Positions 34,144-43,829 are shown, counted from the stretch's first letter. The stretch: DNA of 64,000 bases from CBDDHT01 sp965227905 (GCA_965227905.1 OZ245780.1:1798001-1862000), one strand, 5' to 3'. Program-made: numbers and translations. Notes: generated by a model not told the origin, from the sequence alone.

Positions 34144-36612
34144 ATGACCTACAAACGTGGTGTCGATCAGCTACCGATCCCGCCGAAGGGTGCGAAGGTT
34201 CAGAATGTGACTTGCGATTTCTGCATCGTCGGCTGCGGCTACAAGGCCTATAGCTGGGATCTCAACAAGCAGGGCGGCGTCAAGGCCGCCGACAATGCTT
34301 TCGGTGTCGATCTTGCGAAGCAACAGGGCACGGAATCCGAAGCCTGGTATCAGCCTTCGATGTACAACATTGTCGAGCAGGATGGCCGCCCCGTGCATCT
34401 CGTCATCAAGCCAGACAAAGCGTGTGTCGTGAACGCAGGACTCAATTCAGTGCGAGGCGGCCGTCTTGGCGAGACCCGCTTTTCGGAGCAAACCGGCACC
34501 ATGACCGACCGTCTTCAACATCCGATGGTGTGGCGCTACTCCCAACACATGCCCACGTCCTGGGACGATGCATTATCGCTGGTAGCCGATGTTACGCGCC
34601 GGGTTATCGATGAGATGGGCGAAGATGGCGTGCTCGTTTCTGCATTCGATCACGGCGGTGCAGCGGGTGGTTATGAGAACACATGGGGGACCGGCAAACT
34701 CTATTTTGATGCCCTGAAGATTAAAAATATCCGCATTCACAATCGACCGGCCTACAACTCGGAAGTCCATGCCACGCGCGATATGGGCATGGGAGAGTTG
34801 AACAACGCATATGAGGATGCGGAACTCGCTGATACCATCTTCTGTGTCGGTGCGAACCCGCTTGAAAACCAGACGAACTACTTCCTGGCTCACTGGGTCC
34901 CCAATATGCGGGGCGACAGCCTGGATAAGAAGAAGGCGATGATGCCGGGTGAGGAGCACGGCACCGCGAAGGTCATCATCGTGGATCCGCGTCGTACCGT
35001 ATCCGCCAATGTCTGCGAGAAGGAGGCGGGAAAAGAGAATTTTCTGCATCTGGCCATCAATCCCGGCACGGATCTGGTGCTGTTGAACGCGCTCCTGACA
35101 GAGGTGGTTGCCAAGGGATGGCAGGCGCAGGACTTTATCGCCAAGCACACCAGCGGCCTCGATGCGGCGCTTGCCGCCAACAAGACCAGCGTCGAGGACG
35201 CGGCCAAAGCAACGGGCCTCAAGGTCGAAGATATCCGCAAGGCGGCGGAATGGATCGCCAAGCCCAAAGCGGATGGCAAGCTTCGCCGCACGATGCTGTG
35301 CTACGAGAAAGGTCTGATCTGGGGCAACGACAACTACCGCACCAATTCGGCCATCGCCAATCTGTGTTTCGCCACCCACAATGTGGGCCGTGAAGGGACC
35401 GGTTGCGTCCGTCTCGGCGGTCATCAGGAGGGCTATGTCAGGCCGTCGGAAGCCCATGTTGGCAAGCCTGCGGCCTATATCGACCAGCTCATTATCAATG
35501 GCGAAGGCGGCATCCATCACATCTGGGCAACGGACCATTTCAAATCGACGCTCAATGCGGAGGAGTTTCGGCGTGCCTATCGGCGTCGGACCAATATCGT
35601 CAAGGAAGCTATGGAGGCCATCCCCTATGGCGATCGCGAAGCTCAGCTCGACGCGATCATGAACGCCATTCGCCGCGGCGGCCTCTTTGCCGTCGATGTC
35701 GACATTCTACCGACGCCCATTGGCGAGGCCTGTCACGTGGTCCTGCCGGCAGCAACGGCAGGCGAAATGAACCTGACTTCGATGAATGGCGAACGGCGCC
35801 TGCGTCTGACAGAGAAGTATATGGACGCACCAGGCGAAGCCATGCCCGATTGCCTTATTGCGGCACGCCTGGCGAACGCTCTCGAGACATCCTTCGAGAA
35901 AGCCGGCAATGATGCCTATGCCAAAAAATTCACTGGCAAGTTCGATTGGAAGACCGAGGAAGACGCCTTCATGGACGGCTATCACGCCAATGCCGGAGGG
36001 GGCAAACACGTCACCTATGACCGACTTCGGGCCATGGGTACCAATGGCGTGCAGGAGCCGTGCGTCGGCTACAAGGATGGCAAGCTGATCGGCACCAAAC
36101 GGCTTTTCACCGACGGCAGGTTCGGCACGAAGGACGGCAAGGCGCATTTCAAATCCGCTGAATGGCGCGGCATCCAGGCCAAGGGCCGCGAAGCTCAGCG
36201 GGACAAATATGCGTTCCTCATCAACAATGGCCGCAAGAACATGATCTGGCAGAACGCATTCTATGATGTGCGCACACCGTTCGTCCGTGAACGTTTTCCG
36301 GCACCGCCCATCGAAATGAACCCGGAGGACATGAAAGAGCTCGGCCTCGAGGCCGGCGATCTCGTCGAGGTGACGAACGATGTCGGCTCGACCCAGGCCA
36401 TGGTCTATCCGATCGCCTCGGCCAAGCGGAAGCAGTGCTTCATGTTGTTCTGCTCGCCCCTGGGCCAGGTCGGCAATGTGATCTCGGAGCACACCAACGA
36501 GCTGATCATTCCCAACTACAAAAATGTCTGGGCAGATATCCGTCGCATCGGCCGTGCTCCGGAAGCGGACCAGATAAGCTTCAAGGCGTTGGAGTATCCA
36601 ACGTCAGCTTAG
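34144..36612 (+). CDS. aioA: Arsenite oxidase large molybdopterin subunit AioA
   Basis: 822 aa, normal length. CDFCIVGCGY near residue 24 is the C-x2-C-x3-C motif of the AioA [3Fe-4S] cluster. The first 100 residues (VDQLPIPPKGAK, AFGVDLAKQQGTES, WYQPSMYN, KPDKACVVNAG) follow AioA closely, as does the end block NELIIPNYKNVWADIRR. It oxidises As(III) to As(V) in the periplasm at a bis-MGD molybdenum site. GGGAGAAAAGT precedes the ATG; the ORF upstream to 34081 overlaps aioB and is not used. No aioC cytochrome or moeA-type gene follows. Confidence 0.97.
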   Translation: MTYKRGVDQLPIPPKGAKVQNVTCDFCIVGCGYKAYSWDLNKQGGVKAADNAFGVDLAKQQGTESEAWYQPSMYNIVEQDGRPVHLVIKPDKACVVNAGLNSVRGGRLGETRFSEQTGTMTDRLQHPMVWRYSQHMPTSWDDALSLVADVTRRVIDEMGEDGVLVSAFDHGGAAGGYENTWGTGKLYFDALKIKNIRIHNRPAYNSEVHATRDMGMGELNNAYEDAELADTIFCVGANPLENQTNYFLAHWVPNMRGDSLDKKKAMMPGEEHGTAKVIIVDPRRTVSANVCEKEAGKENFLHLAINPGTDLVLLNALLTEVVAKGWQAQDFIAKHTSGLDAALAANKTSVEDAAKATGLKVEDIRKAAEWIAKPKADGKLRRTMLCYEKGLIWGNDNYRTNSAIANLCFATHNVGREGTGCVRLGGHQEGYVRPSEAHVGKPAAYIDQLIINGEGGIHHIWATDHFKSTLNAEEFRRAYRRRTNIVKEAMEAIPYGDREAQLDAIMNAIRRGGLFAVDVDILPTPIGEACHVVLPAATAGEMNLTSMNGERRLRLTEKYMDAPGEAMPDCLIAARLANALETSFEKAGNDAYAKKFTGKFDWKTEEDAFMDGYHANAGGGKHVTYDRLRAMGTNGVQEPCVGYKDGKLIGTKRLFTDGRFGTKDGKAHFKSAEWRGIQAKGREAQRDKYAFLINNGRKNMIWQNAFYDVRTPFVRERFPAPPIEMNPEDMKELGLEAGDLVEVTNDVGSTQAMVYPIASAKRKQCFMLFCSPLGQVGNVISEHTNELIIPNYKNVWADIRRIGRAPEADQISFKALEYPTSA

Positions 36613-36629
36613 ATAACGCGTATTGGCGG

Positions 36630-36660
36630 GACCCGCTCCACTTGCTGGAGTGGGTCTTTT
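36630..36660 (+). terminator. Intrinsic terminator of aioBA
   Basis: GACCCGCTCCA and TGGAGTGGGTC form an 11-bp stem with one G-T pair and a 5-base loop, followed by TTTT, 18 bases after the aioA stop. Confidence 0.85.
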
Positions 36661-36855
36661 GCTGTCGTCTCGCGGGTCCAATTTCCGGAAGATTGCCTAT
36701 CGGTGCCGCGTTTGCTTGGAATTGCACCAGATCGATTTCGTCGTTAGCCATAACGTTGGATCTGGGATTGGTTCACTCGAAACATCCGATAGCACTGGGT
36801 TGTTGGATAGTTCTCCAATGCGATTGGGGGCACGCCTCCGGGAGACGGCCAAGAA

Positions 36856-37269
36856 ATGACGATAACGGGTTCATGTTTCTGCGGTTCCGTCAGCTACGAG
36901 ATCGACGGGAAACTGCGAGACGCGCGGTCCTGCCATTGTTCAATGTGCCGGAAGGCATTCAGTGCGCAGGCCTCCGCGTTCGCGTTGGTCGATCCGGAAG
37001 ACTTTTCATGGACGGCCGGAGAAGAGCTCCTCACGAGTTATGCGTCCAGGAAAGGTGCAGGGCTGCGGTTCTGTAGCAGATGCGGGTCGACATTGGTCGG
37101 CACGTATCATGACAAAGTCATTGGCGTTACGCTTGGGTGCGTCGATGGCGATCCGGATGTGTCGATTGGCATGCACATTTATGTCGGCTCCAAGGCCTCA
37201 TGGGAGACGATACCTGCCGGTGCTCCTCAGTTTGAAGAAGGACCGCCTTCACCGGAGCGAGAAGAATGA
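36856..37269 (+). CDS. GFA/CENP-V-family zinc protein
   Basis: 137 aa. SCFCGSVSYEI, HCSMCRKAFSAQAS and FCSRCGSTL supply the paired Cys of two zinc sites of the Gfa family (named after glutathione-dependent formaldehyde-activating enzyme, a role questioned for many members). GGGAGACGG lies upstream. It overlaps the next membrane protein gene by ATGA. Confidence 0.9.
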   Translation: MTITGSCFCGSVSYEIDGKLRDARSCHCSMCRKAFSAQASAFALVDPEDFSWTAGEELLTSYASRKGAGLRFCSRCGSTLVGTYHDKVIGVTLGCVDGDPDVSIGMHIYVGSKASWETIPAGAPQFEEGPPSPEREE

Positions 37270-37826
37270 CCACCGTCGTGCATGAAGTGCGGCCCAGCAC
37301 GCTTGGCGCCACATATACGTATCGCCTTGAGGACGATGGTCTGCGTTGGGAGGCCGGGCGATCGAAAGGGCAAATCGCATATGCCGATATCACGCATGTC
37401 AGACTTGTCACCTATGTGGCGGAAGGTGAAACGCAGGGGCAATGCAAATTGAAGCAGCGTTCCGGCAGACCTATGAGGATCAGGACACACCACTTCGATG
37501 GGCTCGGAAATCTCGAGGATCGTACGTTAACGTATCGGCCGTTTATCCGAGAGCTTTGTAAGCGCGTTGCTTCGGCAGCGCCGCAGGCCCGGTTTCTCTC
37601 CGGCAGCAACATCATGTGGTACATATGGATTGTGCTTCTTGTATTTTTGGGCTCAGGGAGTGTCCTGCTTCTGTTTGCTCTTCTGGGCGGACCGCCTCTG
37701 GCATTCCACTTGATATTCGGTTTGTTGCTGATGGCTGGCCTGATCCCATTCGTTTGGCGGCAGATCCGACGCGGCGGCCAGAGAGACTTCGATCCGCAAG
37801 ACCCTCCAGCCGAATTCTTCACTTAG
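37266..37826 (+). CDS. Membrane protein with two C-terminal helices, unknown function
   Basis: 186 aa. A beta-rich N-terminal domain of about 110 residues (YTYRLEDDGLRWE, QIAYADITHVRL) resembles PH-like domains of small bacterial membrane proteins. Two adjacent hydrophobic helices follow (MWYIWIVLLVFLGSGSVLLLF and LIFGLLLMAGLIPFVW), and then a charged tail with DPPAEFF. It overlaps the GFA gene by 4 bases. I cannot assign a function. Confidence 0.75.
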   Translation: MTTVVHEVRPSTLGATYTYRLEDDGLRWEAGRSKGQIAYADITHVRLVTYVAEGETQGQCKLKQRSGRPMRIRTHHFDGLGNLEDRTLTYRPFIRELCKRVASAAPQARFLSGSNIMWYIWIVLLVFLGSGSVLLLFALLGGPPLAFHLIFGLLLMAGLIPFVWRQIRRGGQRDFDPQDPPAEFFT

Positions 37827-37827
37827 A

Positions 37828-38676
37828 ATGTCGTCCGCGTTGCATTCATATTTGATCGCGACAAGGCTGATTCGAACAGCCAGGTCGCCATGGCTTGCGT
37901 GTTTCGTATTGGTGTTGCTGGTCAGCGCGCCAGATGCCGGATCGACCGAAGAAGTACTGCAGATCAAGGCGTCGAGCGGCGCCAAACTGCGAACCCTGCT
38001 GACGGGTGATCCTTCGACTGCCAAAGCCAATATCATCCTGCTCGCCGGTGCACGGGGTGTTTTGGAGTTGTCGAGAACCGGCGAGATCAACGCCATGAAA
38101 GGCAACTTTCTCGTTCGCACACGACAGCTTTTTGCCGACAAAGGATATCTCACCGCACTCGTCGATGCGCCGATGGACCGCAGAAACAAAATCGGTTTGC
38201 TGCGCGGTTTCCGAGCTTCGGTCGAACACGGCAACGACCTGGCGCGCGTTGCGGCAAGGTTGCACACAGTCAATCGCAAACCCGTAATCGTTATCGGTTC
38301 CAGTCGAGGGAGCGTATCAGCAGCCAATCTTGCATTGAGGGGGGCAAAGGGCGCCGTATCGGCCGCAGTCCTGACGTCATCTGTTGTGAAGGACAATGCC
38401 AAGGGGCATTCGATCAAGGCCCTTCCGTTGGGCCGTATCAAGATCCCGGTGCTGTTCGTTCACAACGAGCGTGACGCATGCCATGCGACTCTCCTCAAAG
38501 ATGTGAAACCGGTTTTCCGTGCGATGAAAAAACAGGGAGCCAGAGCGGACTTGATCGTCGTCAACAGCCGCAATGCAACCAGCGGTCATTGCAAGGGCCG
38601 TTCGCCCCATGGGTTTCTGGGAATTGAGAAACAGGTGGTCGAGAAAATCGTCGGCTGGCTAGAGACAACGCGTTAG
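37828..38676 (+). CDS. Secreted alpha/beta hydrolase-like protein
   Basis: 282 aa. The hydrophobic N-terminal segment (WLACFVLVLLVSAPDAGS) is a signal peptide or anchor. GSSRG is the nucleophile elbow, HNERDAC carries a candidate Asp and SPHGFLG the His. The middle (LAGARGVLELSRTG) matches the strand-loop with an oxyanion hole. It is probably an exported esterase-like enzyme. Its end overlaps the convergent I42-like gene by 4 bases. Confidence 0.78.
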   Translation: MSSALHSYLIATRLIRTARSPWLACFVLVLLVSAPDAGSTEEVLQIKASSGAKLRTLLTGDPSTAKANIILLAGARGVLELSRTGEINAMKGNFLVRTRQLFADKGYLTALVDAPMDRRNKIGLLRGFRASVEHGNDLARVAARLHTVNRKPVIVIGSSRGSVSAANLALRGAKGAVSAAVLTSSVVKDNAKGHSIKALPLGRIKIPVLFVHNERDACHATLLKDVKPVFRAMKKQGARADLIVVNSRNATSGHCKGRSPHGFLGIEKQVVEKIVGWLETTR

Positions 38677-39101
38677 CGTTTCGGCCGAATTTCAATCGTG
38701 TACTGCCGGCTGGCGGATGGCGACGCATTCGCTTCCTTCCGAAAATACTCGAAGACGATCATCGCCGATCCGGCTTGTTTCGGGTGTACGGCATAGCGCA
38801 ACGTCCCCGGCTTGGTGAAACTGCCCGACCCGCGACGCTCGTCCGCGAAAGTCCACCCCATGCGATCGAGTTTCACCAAATCCAACCCACGGCTCTTCTT
38901 CGCGTTGACCCGCCATGCATAACCCATCTTGGGTTTGCCTTTGAGATGGAGTACCAGCGGTTCACCCACGGTCGTTTGCTTGGATAAGGCCTTCGAGCGC
39001 GCGGAAGATTCGTCCCCACCCAAAAAACCATGCAGCACAAATGCTGCCGCCGCTACGGACGCCAAGGTGTAATTGCAAATCTTCTTGGCGCTATAGCGCA
39101 T
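38673..39101 (-). CDS. Putative chagasin-like (I42) protease-inhibitor domain protein
   Basis: 142 aa. An N-terminal membrane/signal segment (TLASVAAAAFVLHGF) is followed by an immunoglobulin-like domain. GEPLVLHLKGKPKMGYAW resembles the chagasin L2 loop (NPTTGY-type) and the late G-x-R-Y...FEYFRKEA the last strand region (family F-x-Y-x-R-P-W). The first loop is divergent, so actual inhibition of cysteine proteases is uncertain. It is probably periplasmic. Confidence 0.55.
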   Translation of the reverse strand: MRYSAKKICNYTLASVAAAAFVLHGFLGGDESSARSKALSKQTTVGEPLVLHLKGKPKMGYAWRVNAKKSRGLDLVKLDRMGWTFADERRGSGSFTKPGTLRYAVHPKQAGSAMIVFEYFRKEANASPSASRQYTIEIRPKR

Positions 39102-39345
39102 TTGTCCACGCGGCTCAGTCTGCTCTTCGTTGAATTGTAAGGCCTACACTCTAGACAACGATCGTTTACAAGCTATGAGCCGACTGTCACGTCGCCGTGA
39201 TCTGGTCCGTGAAATCGATTGCGTCCAAGCAAAGACGGCACCCTGCTGTGGCGCGAATAGACGGCATCGATTGATCCAGATCTGATTAGTCAAGGCCGAT
39301 CAGGGTTAAAAACCGGACTTTTCGGTCGTGACGTCCTCCGGTGCT

Positions 39346-39771
39346 CTAGGTGGACCTAAACCTTCTCACGGCATCGACGCCTTCCAAACAATACTGCTGT
39401 AGGTCGCCGACGGTACGTCCGGCCGCATCGGTTCGACCGTCTGCGCAGAATGTCTCGATTTTTCGGCACTGGGCTTCCCAGCGGAGCAGGCCCAGTGATT
39501 TCGCTTCCAAACCCATTTCACGGACCGACGATACGACGGCAGTCCAGTTTCCTTCCTCGGCAGCCCGCGACGCCGCCGTCAGCCTATATCGTGTCATTTC
39601 CTGAAAGTGTGGAGCAAAGTCTTTGAGAAAATTAGAGTGTTGCCCATCCAGAAAGTTTTGCAGAGTCAGTGAATTCAAAATGGGTAGATCACCGATCCGA
39701 TCATCTTGATTGACATCGTTTGATGCAGTTTCGGTCGCCGAAGATCGAGCTTTACTCTGATTTGTCGACAT
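39346..39771 (-). CDS. HPt-like helical protein lacking the phospho-histidine (hypothetical)
   Basis: 141 aa. The disordered N terminus is Ser/Asn-rich. The helical part (residues about 45-135) has MGLEAKSLGLLRWEAQCRKIETFC, which resembles the helix around the phospho-His of HPt domains (H-x-L-K-G-S-A), but no His is present there. AAGGA precedes ATG 39771; the ORF upstream to 39918 is unlikely. This could be a pseudo-HPt or an unrelated four-helix protein. Confidence 0.5.
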   Translation of the reverse strand: MSTNQSKARSSATETASNDVNQDDRIGDLPILNSLTLQNFLDGQHSNFLKDFAPHFQEMTRYRLTAASRAAEEGNWTAVVSSVREMGLEAKSLGLLRWEAQCRKIETFCADGRTDAAGRTVGDLQQYCLEGVDAVRRFRST

Positions 39772-40001
39772 ATGAAGTCCTTCGATGCAGACGCTGCCAC
39801 CGCTTCTAGCGTAGGTCAGCGGTGTCGCAGGTCGCAAGGTGGCATTGTTATCGGTTTCCTTTTCTGTGCGCCGCGTGCATCCTTTGCATGGCTGTATATC
39901 TGAATAATCATTTTGCATGCGATGAAGCCGCTGGTAGCAGATCGTTAGGTCGCCGCCGCCGCGACCAGACTAGATTGAACATGCGGAAGGACTGACTTGT
40001 A

Positions 40002-40676
40002 ATGACGCCACGTTTCCTGACCGGTCTGGTTGTTTTGATCGCCGCAATCGCATCAGTCGGATCTCCTGCAATTGCGGCGGAGCCGACAGCGGAGGGGCAG
40101 ACGGTGCCTTGGTGGGCACCGCCGGGTGAGACAGACACAACGGCATTTTCGGCGCTTGTTCTTCTCTTCCTATTGTTGTTTGCCGTGTTCCATTTCTATG
40201 CTCGCTTTGATCGCTTTGCGGAGCGGCACAATGAAGGGACGCCGCTCAAGACGACAATCCCGACGCTCCTCATGGTGGCTTTCGCGTATGAGATCTTTCC
40301 GCCTCTGAGCCATTTCAGCATCCTCCTGCCACTTGCCCTTATCGCGACTGCGCTCGCGCGCGATCTCATGCTGTGGTTCGAACCCATGAAAGAGCACACG
40401 CTCAAGGGCGAACTTGAGGGTGCGTTGCTCGAGGACTTGCAGCGTCAGAGTCTTGGCGAGCACGACCGGGATGGCAGACGGGTGCATGCGGAGCCGGCAG
40501 CAAAGACTCCCGCGGATCCGAAGCCAAATCGTCCGGCCGAGGCCGCAAAGACCAAATCAGACGATTCGTCCCAAAAACCGCCGGCAGCGGCATCCCGAAG
40601 TCGTCGGAAACCTTCAAAGAAGGAGCCGCCCGCAAAGCAGGAGGCGCGAGCAAAGGGAGAGACCGACCATGATTGA
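40002..40676 (+). CDS. Inner-membrane protein paired with an HlyD-type adaptor
   Basis: 224 aa. A signal-like helix at the N terminus is followed by two to three membrane segments (FSALVLLFLLLFAVFHFY and the FSILLPLALIATALA region). A long Lys/Pro/Ala-rich cytoplasmic tail (residues about 155-224) follows. It overlaps the HlyD-like gene by 8 bases. The pair resembles YiaW/YibI with YiaV/YibH, small membrane proteins linked to periplasmic adaptors. Function unknown. Confidence 0.75.
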   Translation: MTPRFLTGLVVLIAAIASVGSPAIAAEPTAEGQTVPWWAPPGETDTTAFSALVLLFLLLFAVFHFYARFDRFAERHNEGTPLKTTIPTLLMVAFAYEIFPPLSHFSILLPLALIATALARDLMLWFEPMKEHTLKGELEGALLEDLQRQSLGEHDRDGRRVHAEPAAKTPADPKPNRPAEAAKTKSDDSSQKPPAAASRSRRKPSKKEPPAKQEARAKGETDHD

Positions 40677-41871
40677 GATGGCCGTAACCTCGTTCCCGTT
40701 CGTTTTGCAGATCCTTTATTTGCGTTGGAAGGGCATACCCATCACGCTCTACAGCGTCCATGTCTCGCTCTTTGCTTGGCTGGCGCTCGCTTTCATCGTC
40801 TTCTTCACGGTCTTCTACTATTACCCAAAGTCATACACGGGCTTTGTTCCATTTCGAACCGTGCCGGTCGTTAGCGAAAATGGAGGCACGGTGACGAGCA
40901 TCGAAGTCGACAATGGAAGCCGTGTGAAGCCGGGCCAAGTGCTCTTTACGGTGGACAATACGACGGAAAGGGCCGCGGTGAAGACTGCGGAGCTTAAGCT
41001 GGCCGAGGTCGACAAATCCTTTTCCTCAGCCGAGGCGCAAGTCCACTCTGCCCAGGCGTCCTTGGATCGGCAGAAAGCGGAATTGCAGCAGGCCATCGAT
41101 GTGTTCGATGACCAGAACAAACTGCGCAGCCGTGGCTCTCCCGCTTATAATGAGCGCCGCTATCAGACCGCGCTAACCGACAAAGCCGCGGGCGAGGCCA
41201 AGGTGGCGCAGGCACAAGCCCAACTGGACGAAGCAAAACTTCAGCTAAGCCAAGTGCTGCCGGCTCAGCGTGAAAGTGCCGATGCAGCGCTTGAACAGGC
41301 GAAGGTGGAACTGGCGAAAACGACTGTCCGTTCGCAGGTGAACGGCGTCATCGACCAGTTGACTCTGCATGTGGGCGCCCGGGCGTCGCAAATCGCGGTA
41401 AGCCCGGCAATGTTGATTATTCCCGATCGGGACAAGGCACATCCCAAACGTGTCTTCGCGGGATTCTCACAAGTTGCGCATTCGGTTCTTTATGTCGGCA
41501 TGCCGGCGGAGGTCGCCTGCGACACGAACTTCAATGTCGCGATGATAAACGCAGTGCTGCCCGCACGGATTGTCGCTATCCAACCGGAAATTGCTGCCGG
41601 ACAGGTGACTTCGACCGGACGGCTGCTCGAGCCTTCGGAATTCTCGAAGCGCGGTGAAGTCGCCGTACTTCTCGAGATGGTCTATCCCGAGCACCAGGAA
41701 CTCCTGATCAATGGAAGTGGCTGTATTGTTCAGACCTATGACCGCAATCTCGGGCACGGCATATTCGCCCACATTCTGGGAGGTCTAGGCATCATCAAGG
41801 CGTGGGGCCTTCGGATCAAAGTCTGGATAGCGCTTGTCACCGGTGTCGGCCTTGCTGGAGGCGGGCATTAG
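40669..41871 (+). CDS. HlyD-family membrane-fusion (periplasmic adaptor) protein
   Basis: 400 aa. One N-terminal membrane helix lies at about residues 28-50. A biotinyl-lipoyl half-motif (VSENGGTVTSIEVDNGSRVKPGQVLFTVD), a coiled-coil hairpin (about 85-200, rich in Ala/Gln/Glu), a second lipoyl half and beta-barrel domains follow. The C terminus has a further hydrophobic segment. No ABC, RND or MFS pump gene is adjacent. ATG 40669 lies inside the end of the preceding gene. Confidence 0.88.
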   Translation: MIEMAVTSFPFVLQILYLRWKGIPITLYSVHVSLFAWLALAFIVFFTVFYYYPKSYTGFVPFRTVPVVSENGGTVTSIEVDNGSRVKPGQVLFTVDNTTERAAVKTAELKLAEVDKSFSSAEAQVHSAQASLDRQKAELQQAIDVFDDQNKLRSRGSPAYNERRYQTALTDKAAGEAKVAQAQAQLDEAKLQLSQVLPAQRESADAALEQAKVELAKTTVRSQVNGVIDQLTLHVGARASQIAVSPAMLIIPDRDKAHPKRVFAGFSQVAHSVLYVGMPAEVACDTNFNVAMINAVLPARIVAIQPEIAAGQVTSTGRLLEPSEFSKRGEVAVLLEMVYPEHQELLINGSGCIVQTYDRNLGHGIFAHILGGLGIIKAWGLRIKVWIALVTGVGLAGGGH

Positions 41872-41901
41872 CTCTTGGACCGCATCTGCAATCGCTGCGC
41901 G

Positions 41902-42579
41902 CTATTTTTCCGGACCAAGGTGGGTGGGCATTTTCAGCCGGCCGTACCAGGCATATCCGCCAAAGAGGGGAGAGAATTCAAACTGGGCGTGATAGTCACG
42001 CGCGACCTGTGCCAGTTCGCCGTGGAGGCGCTCGTTAGGAACAACATGAAACAGCTCAAGCCATCGGAAGAGTGCTGCCTGAAACCAGCGGGGCAGGGAC
42101 TCCTGCTGTCCGAAGTCGATAACACTCAGTGTGCCGCCTGGGGCGACGAGTGAGGCTGCATGACGGAGAGCATCCCGCCAGGGTGGGATCATCGAAAGCG
42201 TGTAGGAAAAGAAGACCTGGTCGAACGACTTGACGCCAAACGTTGCATTGGGGTCTAGCTGCGTTGCATCGCCCTTTGCAATGAAAATGCGGTCTTTTGT
42301 CTGCGTCCGTTCAACTGCACGTTCCGCACTTTCCAGCATGGCCGACGAAATATCGACACCGTAGAGTCGGACATTGGGATGAAGACGAGCGGCTTTGAGC
42401 AGGTTTCGGCCGGTGCCGCATCCAATCTCAAGCACCCGACCATCTGGTGGCGGGGTGAGGTCTCGTATCAAACGGTCGCGTCCGAGAAGATAGTAGCGCC
42501 GCGTTGCATTATAGATGTAGCGCTGACGTCGATAGACCCGGTCCATCAGGGCCGCATACCCTGTGTCCGCATTCGCCAT
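41902..42579 (-). CDS. btaB: Betaine-lipid N-methyltransferase BtaB
   Basis: 225 aa class I SAM methyltransferase: LEIGCGTGRNLL (motif I), YGVDISSAML, GDATQLD and VAPGGTLSVIDFGQQ. It overlaps btaA by 1 base (TGATG). BtaB methylates diacylglyceryl-homoserine three times to give DGTS, a phosphorus-free membrane lipid. The N-terminal RRQRYIYNATRRYYLLGRD is typical of BtaB. Confidence 0.93.
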   Translation of the reverse strand: MANADTGYAALMDRVYRRQRYIYNATRRYYLLGRDRLIRDLTPPPDGRVLEIGCGTGRNLLKAARLHPNVRLYGVDISSAMLESAERAVERTQTKDRIFIAKGDATQLDPNATFGVKSFDQVFFSYTLSMIPPWRDALRHAASLVAPGGTLSVIDFGQQESLPRWFQAALFRWLELFHVVPNERLHGELAQVARDYHAQFEFSPLFGGYAWYGRLKMPTHLGPEK

Positions 42580-43829
42580 CAGGCTGCTGCCTCTCTCAAA
42601 GTGTAGAGATGGAAACCGCCATAGATCGAAGACCGATCGCGGTTGGTGTAATCGCAGGAAGCGTCTTCTTCATAGGTCCAGCGACTGAGAACCGTATCGG
42701 CGAGCCGGCCGGGCAGGAGTGAGGGCTCTGCCGCGGTTCGGAATATCACGCGGGCGCCAGGGCGTGCCGTCCTTGTGATCTCCCGCCACAACGCATTGAT
42801 CTGGTCGTCGTTCATCCAGTCCTGGGCATCCAGAAGAACGTAGCAATCGGCGCTCCGAGAAGGCTCACCCGCAAGAAACTCCGTGAAGGACTTTTGATAA
42901 AGATCAACCCGATCGGCCGTCTCTTGCAGGGTTTCGAAATTATGTCGCTGCAGGTAGGGCGGCGGTGTGCCCTGACCTCGTTCCGCATAGCGCATGCCGA
43001 ACGCCTGCCAGGCGAAGTAATTGTCCGCAAGATCGAAATCGCATGCCAGACGTCGCAGCCGCTCGCACAGCACGTCCGACATGGATCCGTCACCGACCAG
43101 CGCACGGTACTGCTTGGGCGGAATGCCGAGGAGGTAGAGCGATGCTGTCTTGCTGGTCAGCCAGCGGACGGGTTTTCTCTGAAAGATCGGTGCGAGTTTG
43201 TCTTCAAAGAAGGCCTGCTGCTCCTCCAACGAGCGGCAATCCAGAATCTCCTTCGGGTCGACGCCGTAGAAGCGCGAGATGAAATGCGCGATGGTGATAA
43301 AATATCCGAGTGTGCCATGGGCATAGAGATTGCGCTCGAAGAGACCGATCCTCCTGCGGCCCGTCAGTGACCGGCCGTCCCAGAATTTGCGCGCCGTTTC
43401 ATCCAGACCATCCCGCAAAGCCGTCTTATAGGTCTCTCTGTTGGCCGCGTCGTTGGCCTGTCCGAAAAAGCTGTAAAACTGTTCGAAGTCGGTGAGACGT
43501 TCGGCGGCCGTCAGTTTCAACCGGGTAAGCGAGACATGCGCGCGATTGAGGTCGAGAGCTGTCAGCTTGCGCGGTTTGTCCAGCAAGTAGGACAACACGT
43601 TGCAGCCGCCCGATGCGATGGTGACGACGTGGCTGTCCGGTTCGATCCTCAGAGCTTCGCGGTCGACCTCCGGATCTTCCCAGATCTGTGGGTAAACGAG
43701 GCCGCTGAAGACGAGCGTAAATAAACGCTCCTGCAATCCGTTTCGAGAAATCGTCGGGTGCTGCTGCACCGCATGTTTTAGCCGGCGGGACGCGTCTCGC
43801 CGTGCCGCAAGTGCGCTCGAATGTTTCAC
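42579..43829 (-). CDS. btaA: SAM:diacylglycerol 3-amino-3-carboxypropyltransferase BtaA
   Basis: 416 aa. GLVYPQIWEDPEVD, IASGGCNVLSYL, LDLNRAHVSL and YLLDAQDWM are conserved BtaA blocks. It transfers the aminocarboxypropyl group of SAM to diacylglycerol, the first step to DGTS. The start is GTG at 43829 with no strong ribosome site. A Pho box lies about 90 bases upstream, so phosphate starvation should induce btaAB. Confidence 0.93.
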   Translation of the reverse strand: MKHSSALAARRDASRRLKHAVQQHPTISRNGLQERLFTLVFSGLVYPQIWEDPEVDREALRIEPDSHVVTIASGGCNVLSYLLDKPRKLTALDLNRAHVSLTRLKLTAAERLTDFEQFYSFFGQANDAANRETYKTALRDGLDETARKFWDGRSLTGRRRIGLFERNLYAHGTLGYFITIAHFISRFYGVDPKEILDCRSLEEQQAFFEDKLAPIFQRKPVRWLTSKTASLYLLGIPPKQYRALVGDGSMSDVLCERLRRLACDFDLADNYFAWQAFGMRYAERGQGTPPPYLQRHNFETLQETADRVDLYQKSFTEFLAGEPSRSADCYVLLDAQDWMNDDQINALWREITRTARPGARVIFRTAAEPSLLPGRLADTVLSRWTYEEDASCDYTNRDRSSIYGGFHLYTLREAAA

